Shown here: positions 7,227 to 15,548 of the stretch, piece after piece | Layout: each line of letters starts with the position of its first letter | How positions within the stretch are numbered: the first letter of the stretch is position 1 | NCBI GenBank assembly: GCA_002292285.1 | Contig: DBBP01000007.1 | Coordinates: forward strand, 1-34,803 | Length of the DNA stretch: 34,803 bases | Direction of reading: 5' to 3' | Source of the DNA: Proteobacteria bacterium UBA981 | GTDB lineage: Bacteria; Pseudomonadota; Gammaproteobacteria; Ga0077536 | Notes under the pieces: generated by a model | Database searches by the model: none | Told to the model about the DNA's origin: nothing | The model's input: the letters and a program-made list of their open reading frames with translations, nothing else | Position numbers and translations under genes: made by a program

Positions 7227-8588
7227 TCAATAATGCTGAAGTTCAGCCCGCGCATAGGTGTTGTGCCCGTCGCTGTCGAGCGTAAGTTGCCCCGCATAGA
7301 CGTCCTCAACGATGTCGCGCACAATCGCCAGGCCGATGCCGTGGCCCTCCACCGCTTCATCCAGGCGCGTTCCGCGCTGAGTCAACCAGTCGAGTTGCTC
7401 AGCCTCGATCCCCGGACCGTCGTCCCGGACGCCGATGACCAGCCGCGGCATATCGTCTGATTTCGAGCGTTCCTCACTGATCTCGATTGTCACTCGGTGT
7501 CGCGCCCATTTGCAGGCATTGTCTGCGAGATTTCCAATGATCTCCATTAAGTCGCCGTCGTCTGCCGGGAACGAGACATCAGCCCCAACGCGCAGCGAAA
7601 TGTCCAATTCCCGATGCGCGTGGACTTTTCTCAACGAGTTCACCACGCGCTCCGAAAGCGGACGTAACTGCACCGCCGGTCCGATCAAAGAACGGCCGGC
7701 ATTCGCGCTTCTCTGCAGATAATACTGAACCGTTCTATCAATACGGCTAATTTGCTCATGGACTGCATGCTCAGTCTGATCGCCGTGCACAGCGCTGATT
7801 TCGTTTCTGAGAATCGCTAACGGTGTCTTGATCGCGTGGGCTAAATCACCCAGGGAATTCCTGTAGCGCTTAAGACTTTCTCGGTTCTGTCTGAGAAGTT
7901 TGTTCAGATTACTCGTCAGCGTTGCGAGTTCGGGCGGGTAACTACCAATGATCTGGTCGCGCTCGCCATGCTCAATTGCTCGAACTTCCTCGCCGACGCT
8001 CGACAGCGGACGCAAACCTCGGCTGATATTCAGCCCTTGAACGAATAGCAGCGCAATACTCAAGCCGGCAAACCACGACCAGAGACTTTGGCGAAACTGC
8101 GCCACAGTCGCGCGATACAGCTGGTCCGTTTCGATCGCCTGGATGGCAAAGTTCCGTGGGGCGCGGTCGCCTACCCCTTCCCAGAGAATTCCATAAGACA
8201 GAGCAAAAAGCCGGTCACCGGCACTGGAATTCGTAGTCTCCAGGCGCCACTGTCCGACGGCCAGTGCCGCCGGCGGCTCAATGTGTTCGCCAAGCAGGGA
8301 CCGACTTGACCAGGCGACATCCTGGGGACCTGAAAAAATCCTCGCATATCGGCCTGAACCCGGAATAGCGAGTTCCGGCTCAGGTAGGCCGCCAAGGACT
8401 GGGACACCATCCTGTGCATCCAAATTGGCCGCGCCAATGAGCATGAATATTCGCCCGCGAAGGCGGTCTTCAACGCCTTGCATCGCGCTATCCTGAAACG
8501 CGCTATCGAGAAGAAAACCCGCACAGCCCAGAAAACTGACGAGAACGACGCTGGTCGTGACTAAGACCCGACTACGCAACGAACGCAT
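7227..8588 (-). CDS. PhoQ-like sensor histidine kinase
   Basis: A 453-residue membrane kinase of the PhoQ type. It has a first transmembrane helix (about 8-30), a periplasmic sensor region of about 140 residues, and a second helix (about 170-187). A HAMP-like linker follows (about 188-240), with the H-box SLGDLAHAIKTPLAIL (phospho-acceptor H251, the same HAIKTPL/HSLKTPL form as PhoQ) and a HATPase_c domain with EIIGNLADNACKWA, RDDGPGIE and GHGIGLAIV. The sensor lacks an obvious acidic cluster like that of enteric PhoQ, so the signal need not be Mg2+. It begins 27 bases after the regulator gene and is followed by fabA. Family-level assignment is firm; the signal and orthology to enteric PhoQ are not. 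Confidence 0.93.
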   Translation of the reverse strand: MRSLRSRVLVTTSVVLVSFLGCAGFLLDSAFQDSAMQGVEDRLRGRIFMLIGAANLDAQDGVPVLGGLPEPELAIPGSGRYARIFSGPQDVAWSSRSLLGEHIEPPAALAVGQWRLETTNSSAGDRLFALSYGILWEGVGDRAPRNFAIQAIETDQLYRATVAQFRQSLWSWFAGLSIALLFVQGLNISRGLRPLSSVGEEVRAIEHGERDQIIGSYPPELATLTSNLNKLLRQNRESLKRYRNSLGDLAHAIKTPLAILRNEISAVHGDQTEHAVHEQISRIDRTVQYYLQRSANAGRSLIGPAVQLRPLSERVVNSLRKVHAHRELDISLRVGADVSFPADDGDLMEIIGNLADNACKWARHRVTIEISEERSKSDDMPRLVIGVRDDGPGIEAEQLDWLTQRGTRLDEAVEGHGIGLAIVRDIVEDVYAGQLTLDSDGHNTYARAELQHY

Positions 8589-8615
8589 GAGCAGGAGCCG
8601 ACCTAGAACGCCGAG

Positions 8616-9305
8616 CTAGGCATCGTCTCGCACGCGTGGCAGCCGCAGCCGGTATCCCTGACCACGTATCGTTTCGATGGGATTGAGTTCCCGACTCGGG
8701 TCTAGCTTTTTCCTTAATCGACCAATGATCACCTCGAGCACGTTGCTGTCCCGCTCATTGTCGTCTTCGTACAGATGTTCTGTTAACTCAGATTTTGACA
8801 GTACGTTGCCTGCCCGCAGCATGAGGACTTCGAGGACGTTGAACTCAAGTGCTGTGAGCTCTAACTCGCGGTCCGCCACCGCGACACTTTTCGCACCAAG
8901 GTCGATGCTGATCGGTCCGCATTGGATTCGAGACTGACTGAACCCTGCGGCGCGGCGCAACAAGGCACGCAGGCGGGCAAGCAATTCTTCGTGGTGGAAA
9001 GGTTTTACAAGATAGTCGTCAGCACCGAGTTCTAATCCCGCAACCTTGTCCTCCCAGCGCCCACGCGCGGTGAGTATCAACACTGGGAATGCTTTTTGGT
9101 TGGCGCGCCAGGTCTCAATGACGCTTAGTCCCGGGCGGTCGGGCAATCCAAGGTCAACAATTGCGGCGTCTATCGGGTATTCGAGACCGAGATATTCGCC
9201 GTCTTCGGCAGTAGCTGCAGTGTCAACGGCGTACCCGTCTGCGCGCAGGCGGGTGGCGAGTTGCTCAAGCAACGCGGGCTCATCCTCTATCACCAGAATT
9301 CTCAT
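8616..9305 (-). CDS. PhoP-like OmpR-family response regulator
   Basis: A 229-residue cytoplasmic DNA-binding regulator. The receiver domain (1-115) has the acidic pocket (E7/D8 in VIEDEPALL), the phospho-acceptor D51 in IVDLGLPDRPG, T79 in LILTARG and K101 in DDYLVKPF. The winged-helix effector (about 130-225) contains LTALEFNVLEVLMLRAGNVLSK and ends with IETIRGQGYRL, as in OmpR/PhoB proteins. GLPDRPGLSVI and the RGRWEDKVAGLELGADDY block are the PhoP form. The start overlaps the stop of the small PepSY-like gene by four bases (ATGA), and the kinase gene follows, so all three are probably expressed together. Confidence 0.94.
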   Translation of the reverse strand: MRILVIEDEPALLEQLATRLRADGYAVDTAATAEDGEYLGLEYPIDAAIVDLGLPDRPGLSVIETWRANQKAFPVLILTARGRWEDKVAGLELGADDYLVKPFHHEELLARLRALLRRAAGFSQSRIQCGPISIDLGAKSVAVADRELELTALEFNVLEVLMLRAGNVLSKSELTEHLYEDDNERDSNVLEVIIGRLRKKLDPSRELNPIETIRGQGYRLRLPRVRDDA

Positions 9306-9616
9306 CGGCGAGTCCGTGAAGAGGTGGTTGGGCCATCAATTCGCAACATCTTCACTCGTCCATCGTTGAGGAGAACTTTGACAAAAAATACGGTGCTCCC
9401 TTCTTGCGTGGCCTGACGCACATCCAACACCCGCCCGCCAGTCGCAGCTGCTGCTTGTTGCGCAGCAGCACCAGCGCTCGCGGCCGCGCCCGAGAGCAGT
9501 AATCCTGTGCTTGCAGCGACAGGAAAGAAACACATGGAACCCAGCAACGCACCAAGCAGGCCCGTGATGGCCAAGGGGCGCTTAACTAACCGGCAGACGT
9601 ACTGCCAATACGTCAT
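9302..9616 (-). CDS. Small secreted PepSY-like protein upstream of the two-component system
   Basis: A 104-residue protein. The N-terminal half contains a signal or anchor helix (about 15-35, LAITGLLGALLGSMCFFPVAAS) and an Ala/Gly-rich stretch. The C-terminal half (about 60-96) is a single short PepSY-like unit, GGRVLDVRQATQEGSTVFFVKVLLNDGRVKML. PepSY-like proteins often lie beside PhoP/PhoQ-type pairs and are thought to act in the periplasm or at the membrane, perhaps tuning the kinase or a protease. The ATG at 9616 has AGGTG eight bases upstream. Its stop is fused to the regulator start. It is too short for a firm domain call, but the secretion signal and position agree with the family. Confidence 0.75.
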   Translation of the reverse strand: MTYWQYVCRLVKRPLAITGLLGALLGSMCFFPVAASTGLLLSGAAASAGAAAQQAAAATGGRVLDVRQATQEGSTVFFVKVLLNDGRVKMLRIDGPTTSSRTRR

Positions 9617-9833
9617 CGGTATTGCACCTGGTGGATGTACTGGGCCGACAGAAACTGCTCCGCAGAAAAACGGCGAGAATCAAATAGTGCCCGATGCGGT
9701 TGCGGTGAGATGCGGGTCAAATGGCCCAATCGTTGCCTCCCGAGAAATGAAGAAGAAAAATCGTGCGGCGCATGATGCGAACTTCGATAATAAGCCTAGA
9801 GCAGTGCAACTGAACCAACCCTGAACTACGTGT
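9617..9833. other. Intergenic region upstream of the PepSY-phoPQ operon
   Basis: These 217 bases separate the amidase gene from the small PepSY-like gene, all on the minus strand. It probably holds the promoter of the PepSY-phoPQ transcript. I see no hairpin followed by a T run after the amidase and no convincing PhoP direct repeat. A plus-strand open frame across 9507-9824 has no signature and antisense overlap, so I do not call it. Confidence 0.4.
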
Positions 9834-10670
9834 TTACCGCTCGCCTTCCAAAGCAACGACGATTTCGCGATCGTGAGTCAGGGCGGGAATCATAGTCCGT
9901 GCAGTAACGATCTGGTCGGTATCGATATCGGCGGTAATGAAACCGACATCCTCTCCGGCATCCGCCAATACGGTGCCCCAGGGGTCAACGATCAGAGAGT
10001 GCCCGTAGGTCCGGCGCCCCCACGGACGCTTACCGCACTGCCCGGCGGCGAAGATATAGCAGCCGGTTTCAATGGCTCGGGCCCGGACGAGAGTATGCCA
10101 GTGAGCAGCACCGGTTTTAGCAGTGAACGCGGCTGGGATAGAGATAAAATCTGCTCCAGCCTGGGCCAATTCGCGGTACAGGTAGGCGAATCGAACGTCG
10201 TAACAGATCGTCAGGCCCAATTGTCCCCACGGGAGCTGCGTCACAACAGCTTCGGAGCCGGCTGCGACGCTGGTCGATTCCTTGTATTGCTGACCGTCCT
10301 TAATCGCGACATCGAACAAATGGATCTTGTTGTAGGTGGCCGTGATACGACCGTCGGGCGCTATGATGTAACTGCGATTGTGGACCTTGTTGGTAGCGTG
10401 GCGAACCGGGATGGAACCCAACGACATCCAGCACTTGAGCTCGGAGGCCAGTAGTTGGGCATGCTGCAACGCTGGATGCTGACTTTCTTCGAAGCCATTC
10501 TCGAAATAAGAACCATCGCTCGGCTCCAGCAGGCAATAGAATTCAGGTAAGCAAATCAGCTGAGCCCCCGCGCCTGCAGCCGCACGAATGAGCTCCTCTA
10601 CTTCTGCAAGATTGTGCGCGATGTCGTTAGCTGCGCAATTTTGAATGCAGGCGACCTTGAACTGACTCAT
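9834..10670 (-). CDS. Nitrilase-superfamily carbon-nitrogen hydrolase (Nit-type amidase)
   Basis: A 278-residue cytosolic hydrolase with the complete Glu-Lys-Cys triad: E43 in ICLPEFY, K115 in YNKIHLFD and C156 in LTICYDVRF. The motifs and length match the Nit1/Nit2 branch, whose best known activity is deaminated glutathione amidase, a repair enzyme removing a side product of transaminases. Omega-amidase activity is the alternative. In many gammaproteobacteria this gene lies between yhdP and tldD; neither is here. It is 29 bases downstream of rraA on the same strand, so it may share a transcript with it. The substrate cannot be decided from sequence alone. Confidence 0.9.
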   Translation of the reverse strand: MSQFKVACIQNCAANDIAHNLAEVEELIRAAAGAGAQLICLPEFYCLLEPSDGSYFENGFEESQHPALQHAQLLASELKCWMSLGSIPVRHATNKVHNRSYIIAPDGRITATYNKIHLFDVAIKDGQQYKESTSVAAGSEAVVTQLPWGQLGLTICYDVRFAYLYRELAQAGADFISIPAAFTAKTGAAHWHTLVRARAIETGCYIFAAGQCGKRPWGRRTYGHSLIVDPWGTVLADAGEDVGFITADIDTDQIVTARTMIPALTHDREIVVALEGER

Positions 10671-10699
10671 ACACTCGCGCTCCAGGGATCGGGAAGTAC

Positions 10700-11173
10700 C
10701 TACAGTTGTCGTTCAGATACGACAACGCCATCCTCGTCGGCATAGAGGTAGTCACCGGGCGCTATAGTAACTTCTGCAAAGCGTACATTAACATCGCGCT
10801 CGCCTTCCCCCTTCTTAATGCTCTTGCGGGGATTTGTCGCCAGAGCCTTTAGCCCGATGTCGATTTCTCTTATCGGCGCAGCATCACGAATGCAACCATA
10901 GACCAGGATCCCGGCCCAGCCATTCTGACTGCCAAGTAGCGCGAGATTGTCCCCAACCAGCGCGCAACGAGTCGAGCCGCCGCCATCAACAACCAGCACT
11001 CGACCCGCACCAGTCTCTTCAAGCGCTGAACGCACCAGACTGTTATCTTCATGAACCTTTAGGGTGGTCACTGGTCCGCAAAAAGCCGAGCGGCCACCGT
11101 AATCGCGGAACATTGGCGCGAGCACGCGCAGGCGCTCCTCATATTCGTCGTACAAATCCGCCGTCGGCAGCAT
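10700..11173 (-). CDS. rraA: Ribonuclease E activity regulator RraA
   Basis: A 157-residue RraA-family protein. In E. coli RraA binds RNase E and damps RNA decay; the fold is also shared with 4-hydroxy-4-methyl-2-oxoglutarate aldolases. Typical blocks are TADLYDEY (residues 3-10), AFCGPVTTLKVHEDNSLVRSAL, RVLVVDGGGSTRCALVGDNLA, GWAGILVYGCIRDAAPI and the C-terminal PGDYLYADEDGVVV. ATG 11173 is preferred because GGAG lies five bases before it; the frame is open 16 codons further but without family similarity. It is transcribed in the same direction as glmU, 70 bases downstream. Some relatives with this fold are lyases, so enzymatic activity is an alternative. Confidence 0.93.
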   Translation of the reverse strand: MLPTADLYDEYEERLRVLAPMFRDYGGRSAFCGPVTTLKVHEDNSLVRSALEETGAGRVLVVDGGGSTRCALVGDNLALLGSQNGWAGILVYGCIRDAAPIREIDIGLKALATNPRKSIKKGEGERDVNVRFAEVTIAPGDYLYADEDGVVVSERQL

Positions 11174-11243
11174 TGTCACTCCTTCGTTATCAGTCTGAAA
11201 GATCTGATTCTGACTGCGCAAAACGCGCCGGTAGTCCCGTTAC

Positions 11244-12605
11244 TTACTTCTTCTTTGGCCGCCGCCACCCGCTTACCGTCTTTTGCCGAACACGACTAAG
11301 TACGAGTCGGTCAGGCGCCACATCATCGGTTACTGTGGTACCTGCAGCAATCGTGACACCTGCCCCGACCCGCACAGGCGCGACAAGTTGCGTGTCGGAG
11401 CCAACAAACACATCGTCCTCAAGGACGGTGAGATGCTTATACGCGCCGTCATAATTACAGGTGATAGTTCCGGCTCCTACGTTCACACGCCGCCCAATCT
11501 GGGCGTCCCCGACATACGCCAGGTGGTTCACCTTACTCCCGGTACCAATATCGGATTTCTTAATCTCAACGAAATTTCCGATATGCACGTCTGAATCCAA
11601 GCGAGCATCAGGTCGCAGGCGCGCGAAGGGACCGATTTTGGAATCATGTCCAACCGCTGCAGACTCGATCACGCAATTCGATAGGACTTCGACGTTGTTG
11701 CCGATTACCGATTCGCTGATCACGTTATTGGGGCCGATCCTTACGCCATCTCCAAGCTTCACCGCACCAGAGAAGACGACATTCACGTCAATCACCACGT
11801 CGCGGCCGCAAACGAGTTCGCCGCGGACATCTATTCGTGAAGGGTCGCGCAGCGTAACCCCCTCTTTCAGCAGTCTGTTAGCTACCCTAGATTGGAAAAT
11901 ACGCTCTACTTCCGCAAGCTGAACGCGGTCATTCACCCCGATCGATTCGGTGTGGTCGTCGAGCACACTGGTACCGACAGAGATGCCTGTCCCGACTGCC
12001 ATTTCAACGCAATCCGTCAGGTAATACTCTCCTTGCGCATTGTTGTTCCCGAGTTGTGGTAACCAAACATCGAGGTGCGATTTCGAGACCGCCATAATGC
12101 CGGTATTAATTTCCCGAATAGCGCACTCCTGCGGATTCGCATCCTTGTGCTCAACGATACGAGTGAGATTACCGTCCGGGTCGCGAACCATTCGGCCGTA
12201 ACCGCTCGGGTCGTCCAGCATGGCGGTTAAGACGGCAAAACCGCTCGGCTTAGCTGCTTCCAGCAGGCCACGCAACGCGCTGGCGGTTAGAAGTGGTACA
12301 TCCCCATAGAGGATTAGAACCGTACCTGAGGTCTCAAAATACGGTAAAGCTTGTGCCACTGCGTGCCCGGTACCGAGTTGTTCCGCCTGTTCAGCCCAAC
12401 GTAAATCGCGATGTTCCAGTGCAGTCTGCAACTGTTTGCCAGCGTGACCATGCACGACAATCGGCTCGTGGCTCGTCACTTGCAATGCTATGTCCAGCAC
12501 GTGCTCCAACATCGATTTACCTGCTACCTCGTGCAGTACCTTGGGTAACTCTGAGTGCATGCGCTTTCCTTGTCCGGCCGCGAGCACAATCACCGTGACG
12601 TCCAT
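11244..12605 (-). CDS. glmU: Bifunctional GlcNAc-1-P uridyltransferase/GlcN-1-P acetyltransferase GlmU
   Basis: A 453-residue bifunctional enzyme making UDP-GlcNAc for peptidoglycan and LPS. The N-terminal domain (about 1-227) is the uridyltransferase with VIVLAAGQGKRMHSELPKVL (residues 5-24), ILYGDVPLL and the EINTGIMA block. The C-terminal half is a left-handed beta-helix of hexapeptide repeats with the acetyltransferase site (ARLRPDARL, GNFVEIKKSDIG, NHLAYVGDAQIG, NCDY-type ITCNYDGAYKH). The start is ATG 12605 because CAGGAG lies six bases before it and MDVTVIVLAAG matches the family; the frame is open 24 codons upstream. GlmU follows the atp operon as in many gammaproteobacteria; its usual neighbour glmS is absent. 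Confidence 0.97.
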   Translation of the reverse strand: MDVTVIVLAAGQGKRMHSELPKVLHEVAGKSMLEHVLDIALQVTSHEPIVVHGHAGKQLQTALEHRDLRWAEQAEQLGTGHAVAQALPYFETSGTVLILYGDVPLLTASALRGLLEAAKPSGFAVLTAMLDDPSGYGRMVRDPDGNLTRIVEHKDANPQECAIREINTGIMAVSKSHLDVWLPQLGNNNAQGEYYLTDCVEMAVGTGISVGTSVLDDHTESIGVNDRVQLAEVERIFQSRVANRLLKEGVTLRDPSRIDVRGELVCGRDVVIDVNVVFSGAVKLGDGVRIGPNNVISESVIGNNVEVLSNCVIESAAVGHDSKIGPFARLRPDARLDSDVHIGNFVEIKKSDIGTGSKVNHLAYVGDAQIGRRVNVGAGTITCNYDGAYKHLTVLEDDVFVGSDTQLVAPVRVGAGVTIAAGTTVTDDVAPDRLVLSRVRQKTVSGWRRPKKK

Positions 12606-12696
12606 AAATTCTCCTGAATAAGCGAGTTCTTCTCGGTCGTGAAATGACATGATAGAGCGCGCTGCTCGCTGAAACAAAACTCAACGCCCAGAAACA

Positions 12697-12724
12697 ACAA
12701 CGCCGGCGATTGAGCCGGCGTTGT
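12697..12724 (-). terminator. Hairpin terminator at the end of the atp operon
   Basis: ACAACGCCGGC (12697-12707) and GCCGGCGTTGT (12714-12724) form a perfect 11-base-pair stem with a six-base loop, 20 bases beyond the atpC stop. On the minus strand the stem is followed by TGTTTCT, a weak U-rich tract. It therefore probably reduces rather than abolishes read-through into glmU. Confidence 0.75.
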
Positions 12725-12744
12725 AGGTGAATGTTCGCTGAAGA

Positions 12745-13170
12745 CTAACGTCCTGCTCTCCGGCGCAATCTCTGAATTGTTTGTAGCTGCGCGACCGTTT
12801 CAGCAAGTTCGGCACGCGCTTTCGCATAATCGATAGCAGCGTCACCGTCAGTTAAAGCTCGCTCCGCAGCTTCCTTTGCCTTCACCACGGCAGCTTCGTC
12901 CAGATCTTCAGCTCGCTCCGCAGTATCCGACAAGATCGTGACGTTCTTTGGTTGCACTTCCAGCATGCCACCTGAAATGTAGAACGCCGATTCGCTACTG
13001 TCTTCAAGCTTGAGACGCACTTCTCCGGGACCGAGACGCGTTAAAAGCGGTGTGTGACCAGGCGCGATCCCCACCTCACCGAGTATTGCAGGCGCGAAAA
13101 CCATTTCTGCTGGGCCAGAGAAGATCTCCCGCTCGGCGCTAACGATATCAACATGCACTGTGGTGGCCAT
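12745..13170 (-). CDS. atpC: ATP synthase F1 epsilon subunit
   Basis: The 141-residue epsilon subunit sits on the central stalk and inhibits ATP hydrolysis. The N-terminal beta sandwich (1-87) shows VDIVSAEREIFSGPAEMV and LGEVGIAPGHTPLLTRLGPGEVRL. A C-terminal helical hairpin follows (about 90-138, ERAEDLDEAAVVKAKEAAERAL and the last helix to RLRRRAGR), the part that can extend into F1. It is the last gene of the atp operon, 36 bases after atpD, and is followed by a hairpin. Confidence 0.97.
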   Translation of the reverse strand: MATTVHVDIVSAEREIFSGPAEMVFAPAILGEVGIAPGHTPLLTRLGPGEVRLKLEDSSESAFYISGGMLEVQPKNVTILSDTAERAEDLDEAAVVKAKEAAERALTDGDAAIDYAKARAELAETVAQLQTIQRLRRRAGR

Positions 13171-13206
13171 GGCAAGCGTTTCCTTGGTTCGCGCTCGGAT
13201 TATCGG

Positions 13207-14604
13207 CTAAATCGTTTTGGCTTTTTCGGCCGCTTCTTCGATCGAGCCAACCATGTAGAACGCCTGTTCCGGCAGGTGATCGTATTCGCCGTTCACGATC
13301 GCCTTGAAGCCGCTGATGGTGTCCTTCAAGGAGACATATTTACCGGGACTACCAGTGAAAACTTCCGCGACTGAAAACGGTTGCGATAGGAAACGTTGGA
13401 TCTTACGTGCCCGGGCGACTGCCAATTTATCCTCTTCGGACAGCTCATCCATGCCGAGAATCGCGATAATGTCGCGCAGTTCTTTGTACCGTTGGAGGGT
13501 ATTCTGAACCGCCCGAGCGGTATCGTAGTGGTCTTGACCGACCACCAGCGGATCGAGCTGGCGGCTGGTCGAGTCGAGCGGATCAACGGCAGGATAAATG
13601 CCGAGCTCTGCAATCTGTCGAGACAACACGACAGTCGCGTCAAGGTGAGCAAATGTTGTCGCTGGAGACGGGTCAGTCAAATCGTCGGCAGGTACGTAGA
13701 CGGCTTGAATGGAGGTAATTGAACCGGTCTTAGTAGACGTGATTCGTTCCTGCAAACGCCCCATTTCTTCTGCCAATGTGGGTTGGTATCCCACTGCCGA
13801 AGGCATACGACCCAGTAGTGCAGATACCTCCACGCCAGCAAGAGTAAAGCGGTAAATGTTATCGATGAACAGCAGGACGTCGCGGCCTTCGTCACGGAAT
13901 TTCTCGGCAATGGTCAATCCAGTCAGAGCAACGCGGAGACGGTTGCCAGGCGGTTCGTTCATCTGCCCGTAGACCATCGACACTTTAGATTTTTCGAACT
14001 CTTCGACGTTGACGACCCCAGCTTCCTGCATCTCGTGATAGAAATCGTTGCCTTCACGCGTGCGTTCGCCAACACCAGCAAATACGGACAGTCCTGAATG
14101 CTCGGTCGCAATGTTGTTGATCAGTTCCATCATGTTGACGGTCTTTCCAACGCCAGCACCACCAAACAATCCGACTTTGCCACCTTTCGCGAACGGGCAA
14201 ATAAGGTCAATGACCTTGATGCCGGTCTCGAGCAACTCTGTAGCTGGCGAAAGCTCAACGAACTTCGGAGCTTGGCGGTGAATGACCATGCGCTCTTCTT
14301 CACCAATCGGTCCCCTTTCGTCAATCGGGTCGCCCAACACATTCATGATGCGCCCAAGCGTCTTGGTCCCGACCGGGACCTTGATACCGTCACCGGTGTT
14401 GACAGCGACCATGCCTCGTCGCAGCCCATCGGTTGTTCCGAGTGCGATGGTTCGCACTACGCCGTCACCAATCTGCTGCTGGACTTCAAGGACGATAGCG
14501 CTGTCGTCAATCGTCAGCGCATCGTAAATATTCGGCACGGCGTCGGTTGCGAACTTAACGTCCACGACCGCACCAATGACTTGTACAACCTCACCAGAAC
14601 TCAT
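13207..14604 (-). CDS. atpD: ATP synthase F1 beta subunit
   Basis: The 465-residue catalytic subunit of F1. The P-loop GGAGVGKT is at residues 148-155, followed by VFAGVGERTREGNDFYHEM with the catalytic Glu, the Walker B-like LLFIDNIYRFTLAG, and the LLGRMPSAVGYQPTLAEEMG block. The C-terminal DELSEEDK sequence is the DELSEED lever that works against the gamma subunit. Length and motifs are those of a working enzyme. It lies 62 bases after atpG and 36 before atpC. Confidence 0.99.
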   Translation of the reverse strand: MSSGEVVQVIGAVVDVKFATDAVPNIYDALTIDDSAIVLEVQQQIGDGVVRTIALGTTDGLRRGMVAVNTGDGIKVPVGTKTLGRIMNVLGDPIDERGPIGEEERMVIHRQAPKFVELSPATELLETGIKVIDLICPFAKGGKVGLFGGAGVGKTVNMMELINNIATEHSGLSVFAGVGERTREGNDFYHEMQEAGVVNVEEFEKSKVSMVYGQMNEPPGNRLRVALTGLTIAEKFRDEGRDVLLFIDNIYRFTLAGVEVSALLGRMPSAVGYQPTLAEEMGRLQERITSTKTGSITSIQAVYVPADDLTDPSPATTFAHLDATVVLSRQIAELGIYPAVDPLDSTSRQLDPLVVGQDHYDTARAVQNTLQRYKELRDIIAILGMDELSEEDKLAVARARKIQRFLSQPFSVAEVFTGSPGKYVSLKDTISGFKAIVNGEYDHLPEQAFYMVGSIEEAAEKAKTI

Positions 14605-14666
14605 CGTTCAAGTTCCTCTTAATCGCTGTGAATTTTTAAATGCTGAAATCATCTTTGCTACGGCGG

Positions 14667-15527
14667 CTATACCGCCGCTGCACCTGCGACAATCTCTGAT
14701 AGTTCTTGAGTTATCGCGGCTTGACGAGCTTTGTTGTAAACAAGTTGGAGCTCGTCGATTAGTTTGCCTGCGTTGTCAGATGCTGACTTCATCGCCACCA
14801 TCCGCGCTGCTTGCTCACAAGCGATGTTTTCAACCACCCCCTGATAAACCAGCGACTCAATGTAGCGGGACAGCAACTGATCCATCACTTCCGGCGCTTC
14901 AGGTTCGTAGATATAGTCCCAGTGGTGGCCTAGCTCATCGTCTTGTTGTGGCACCAGCGGAAGTAGCTGCTCAAACTTCGGCGTTTGGGTCATCCGGTTT
15001 ACGAACTCGTTAAACACCAGATAGACATGATCCACCCGTTCTTCATTATAAGCGTCAAGCATGATCTTGATGGTGCCGATCAGATCTTCAAGTTTAGGGG
15101 CATCGCCCAAATGACTTACCTGACCACTGATTGAACCACCGATGCGTGAGAAAAAGCCGATGCCTTTATTCCCGATGATGCAGAGCTCAAGTTCCTTACC
15201 CTCGCCTTCCCAGACCTGAAACTGACGTAGCGCCTGTCGGAACAGATTGCCATTCAGGCCGCCGCACAATCCCCGGTCACTGGTGACCATGATCATGCCG
15301 ATGCGTTTCGGTTCGCGCTCAATCAAGAATGGGTGGCGATATTCAGATTGCGCATTGGCGATATGCGCCACCACCTGCCGCATTCTTTCGGCATACGGGC
15401 GGGCGGCAGTCATACGCTCCTGTGCTTTACGCATCTTGCTCGCCGCGACCATTTCCATGGCTTTGGTGATTTTCTGCGTGTTCTTTACGCTTGCGATTTT
15501 GGTGCGTATTTCTTTGCCAGCAGCCAT
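14667..15527 (-). CDS. atpG: ATP synthase F1 gamma subunit
   Basis: The 286-residue rotor shaft of F1. The N-terminal helix EIRTKIASVKNTQKITKAMEMV and the following SKMRKAQERM are diagnostic, as is the central TSDRGLCGGLNGN. The C-terminal helix, ARMVAMKSASDNAGKLIDEL and onward to the end, pairs with the first to form the coiled-coil axle. It lies 21 bases after atpA. Confidence 0.98.
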   Translation of the reverse strand: MAAGKEIRTKIASVKNTQKITKAMEMVAASKMRKAQERMTAARPYAERMRQVVAHIANAQSEYRHPFLIEREPKRIGMIMVTSDRGLCGGLNGNLFRQALRQFQVWEGEGKELELCIIGNKGIGFFSRIGGSISGQVSHLGDAPKLEDLIGTIKIMLDAYNEERVDHVYLVFNEFVNRMTQTPKFEQLLPLVPQQDDELGHHWDYIYEPEAPEVMDQLLSRYIESLVYQGVVENIACEQAARMVAMKSASDNAGKLIDELQLVYNKARQAAITQELSEIVAGAAAV

Positions 15528-15548
15528 CTGTATTCGTCCGCGTCTGGG

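Noticed and set aside
9873..10454. Long plus-strand open frame opposite the amidase
   Set aside because: It is the shadow of a strong, motif-complete nitrilase gene and has no recognisable protein features.
10834..11454. Plus-strand open frame opposite rraA and the end of glmU
   Set aside because: It overlaps two well-supported genes and its translation is rich in Arg, Ser and Pro, typical of an antisense shadow.
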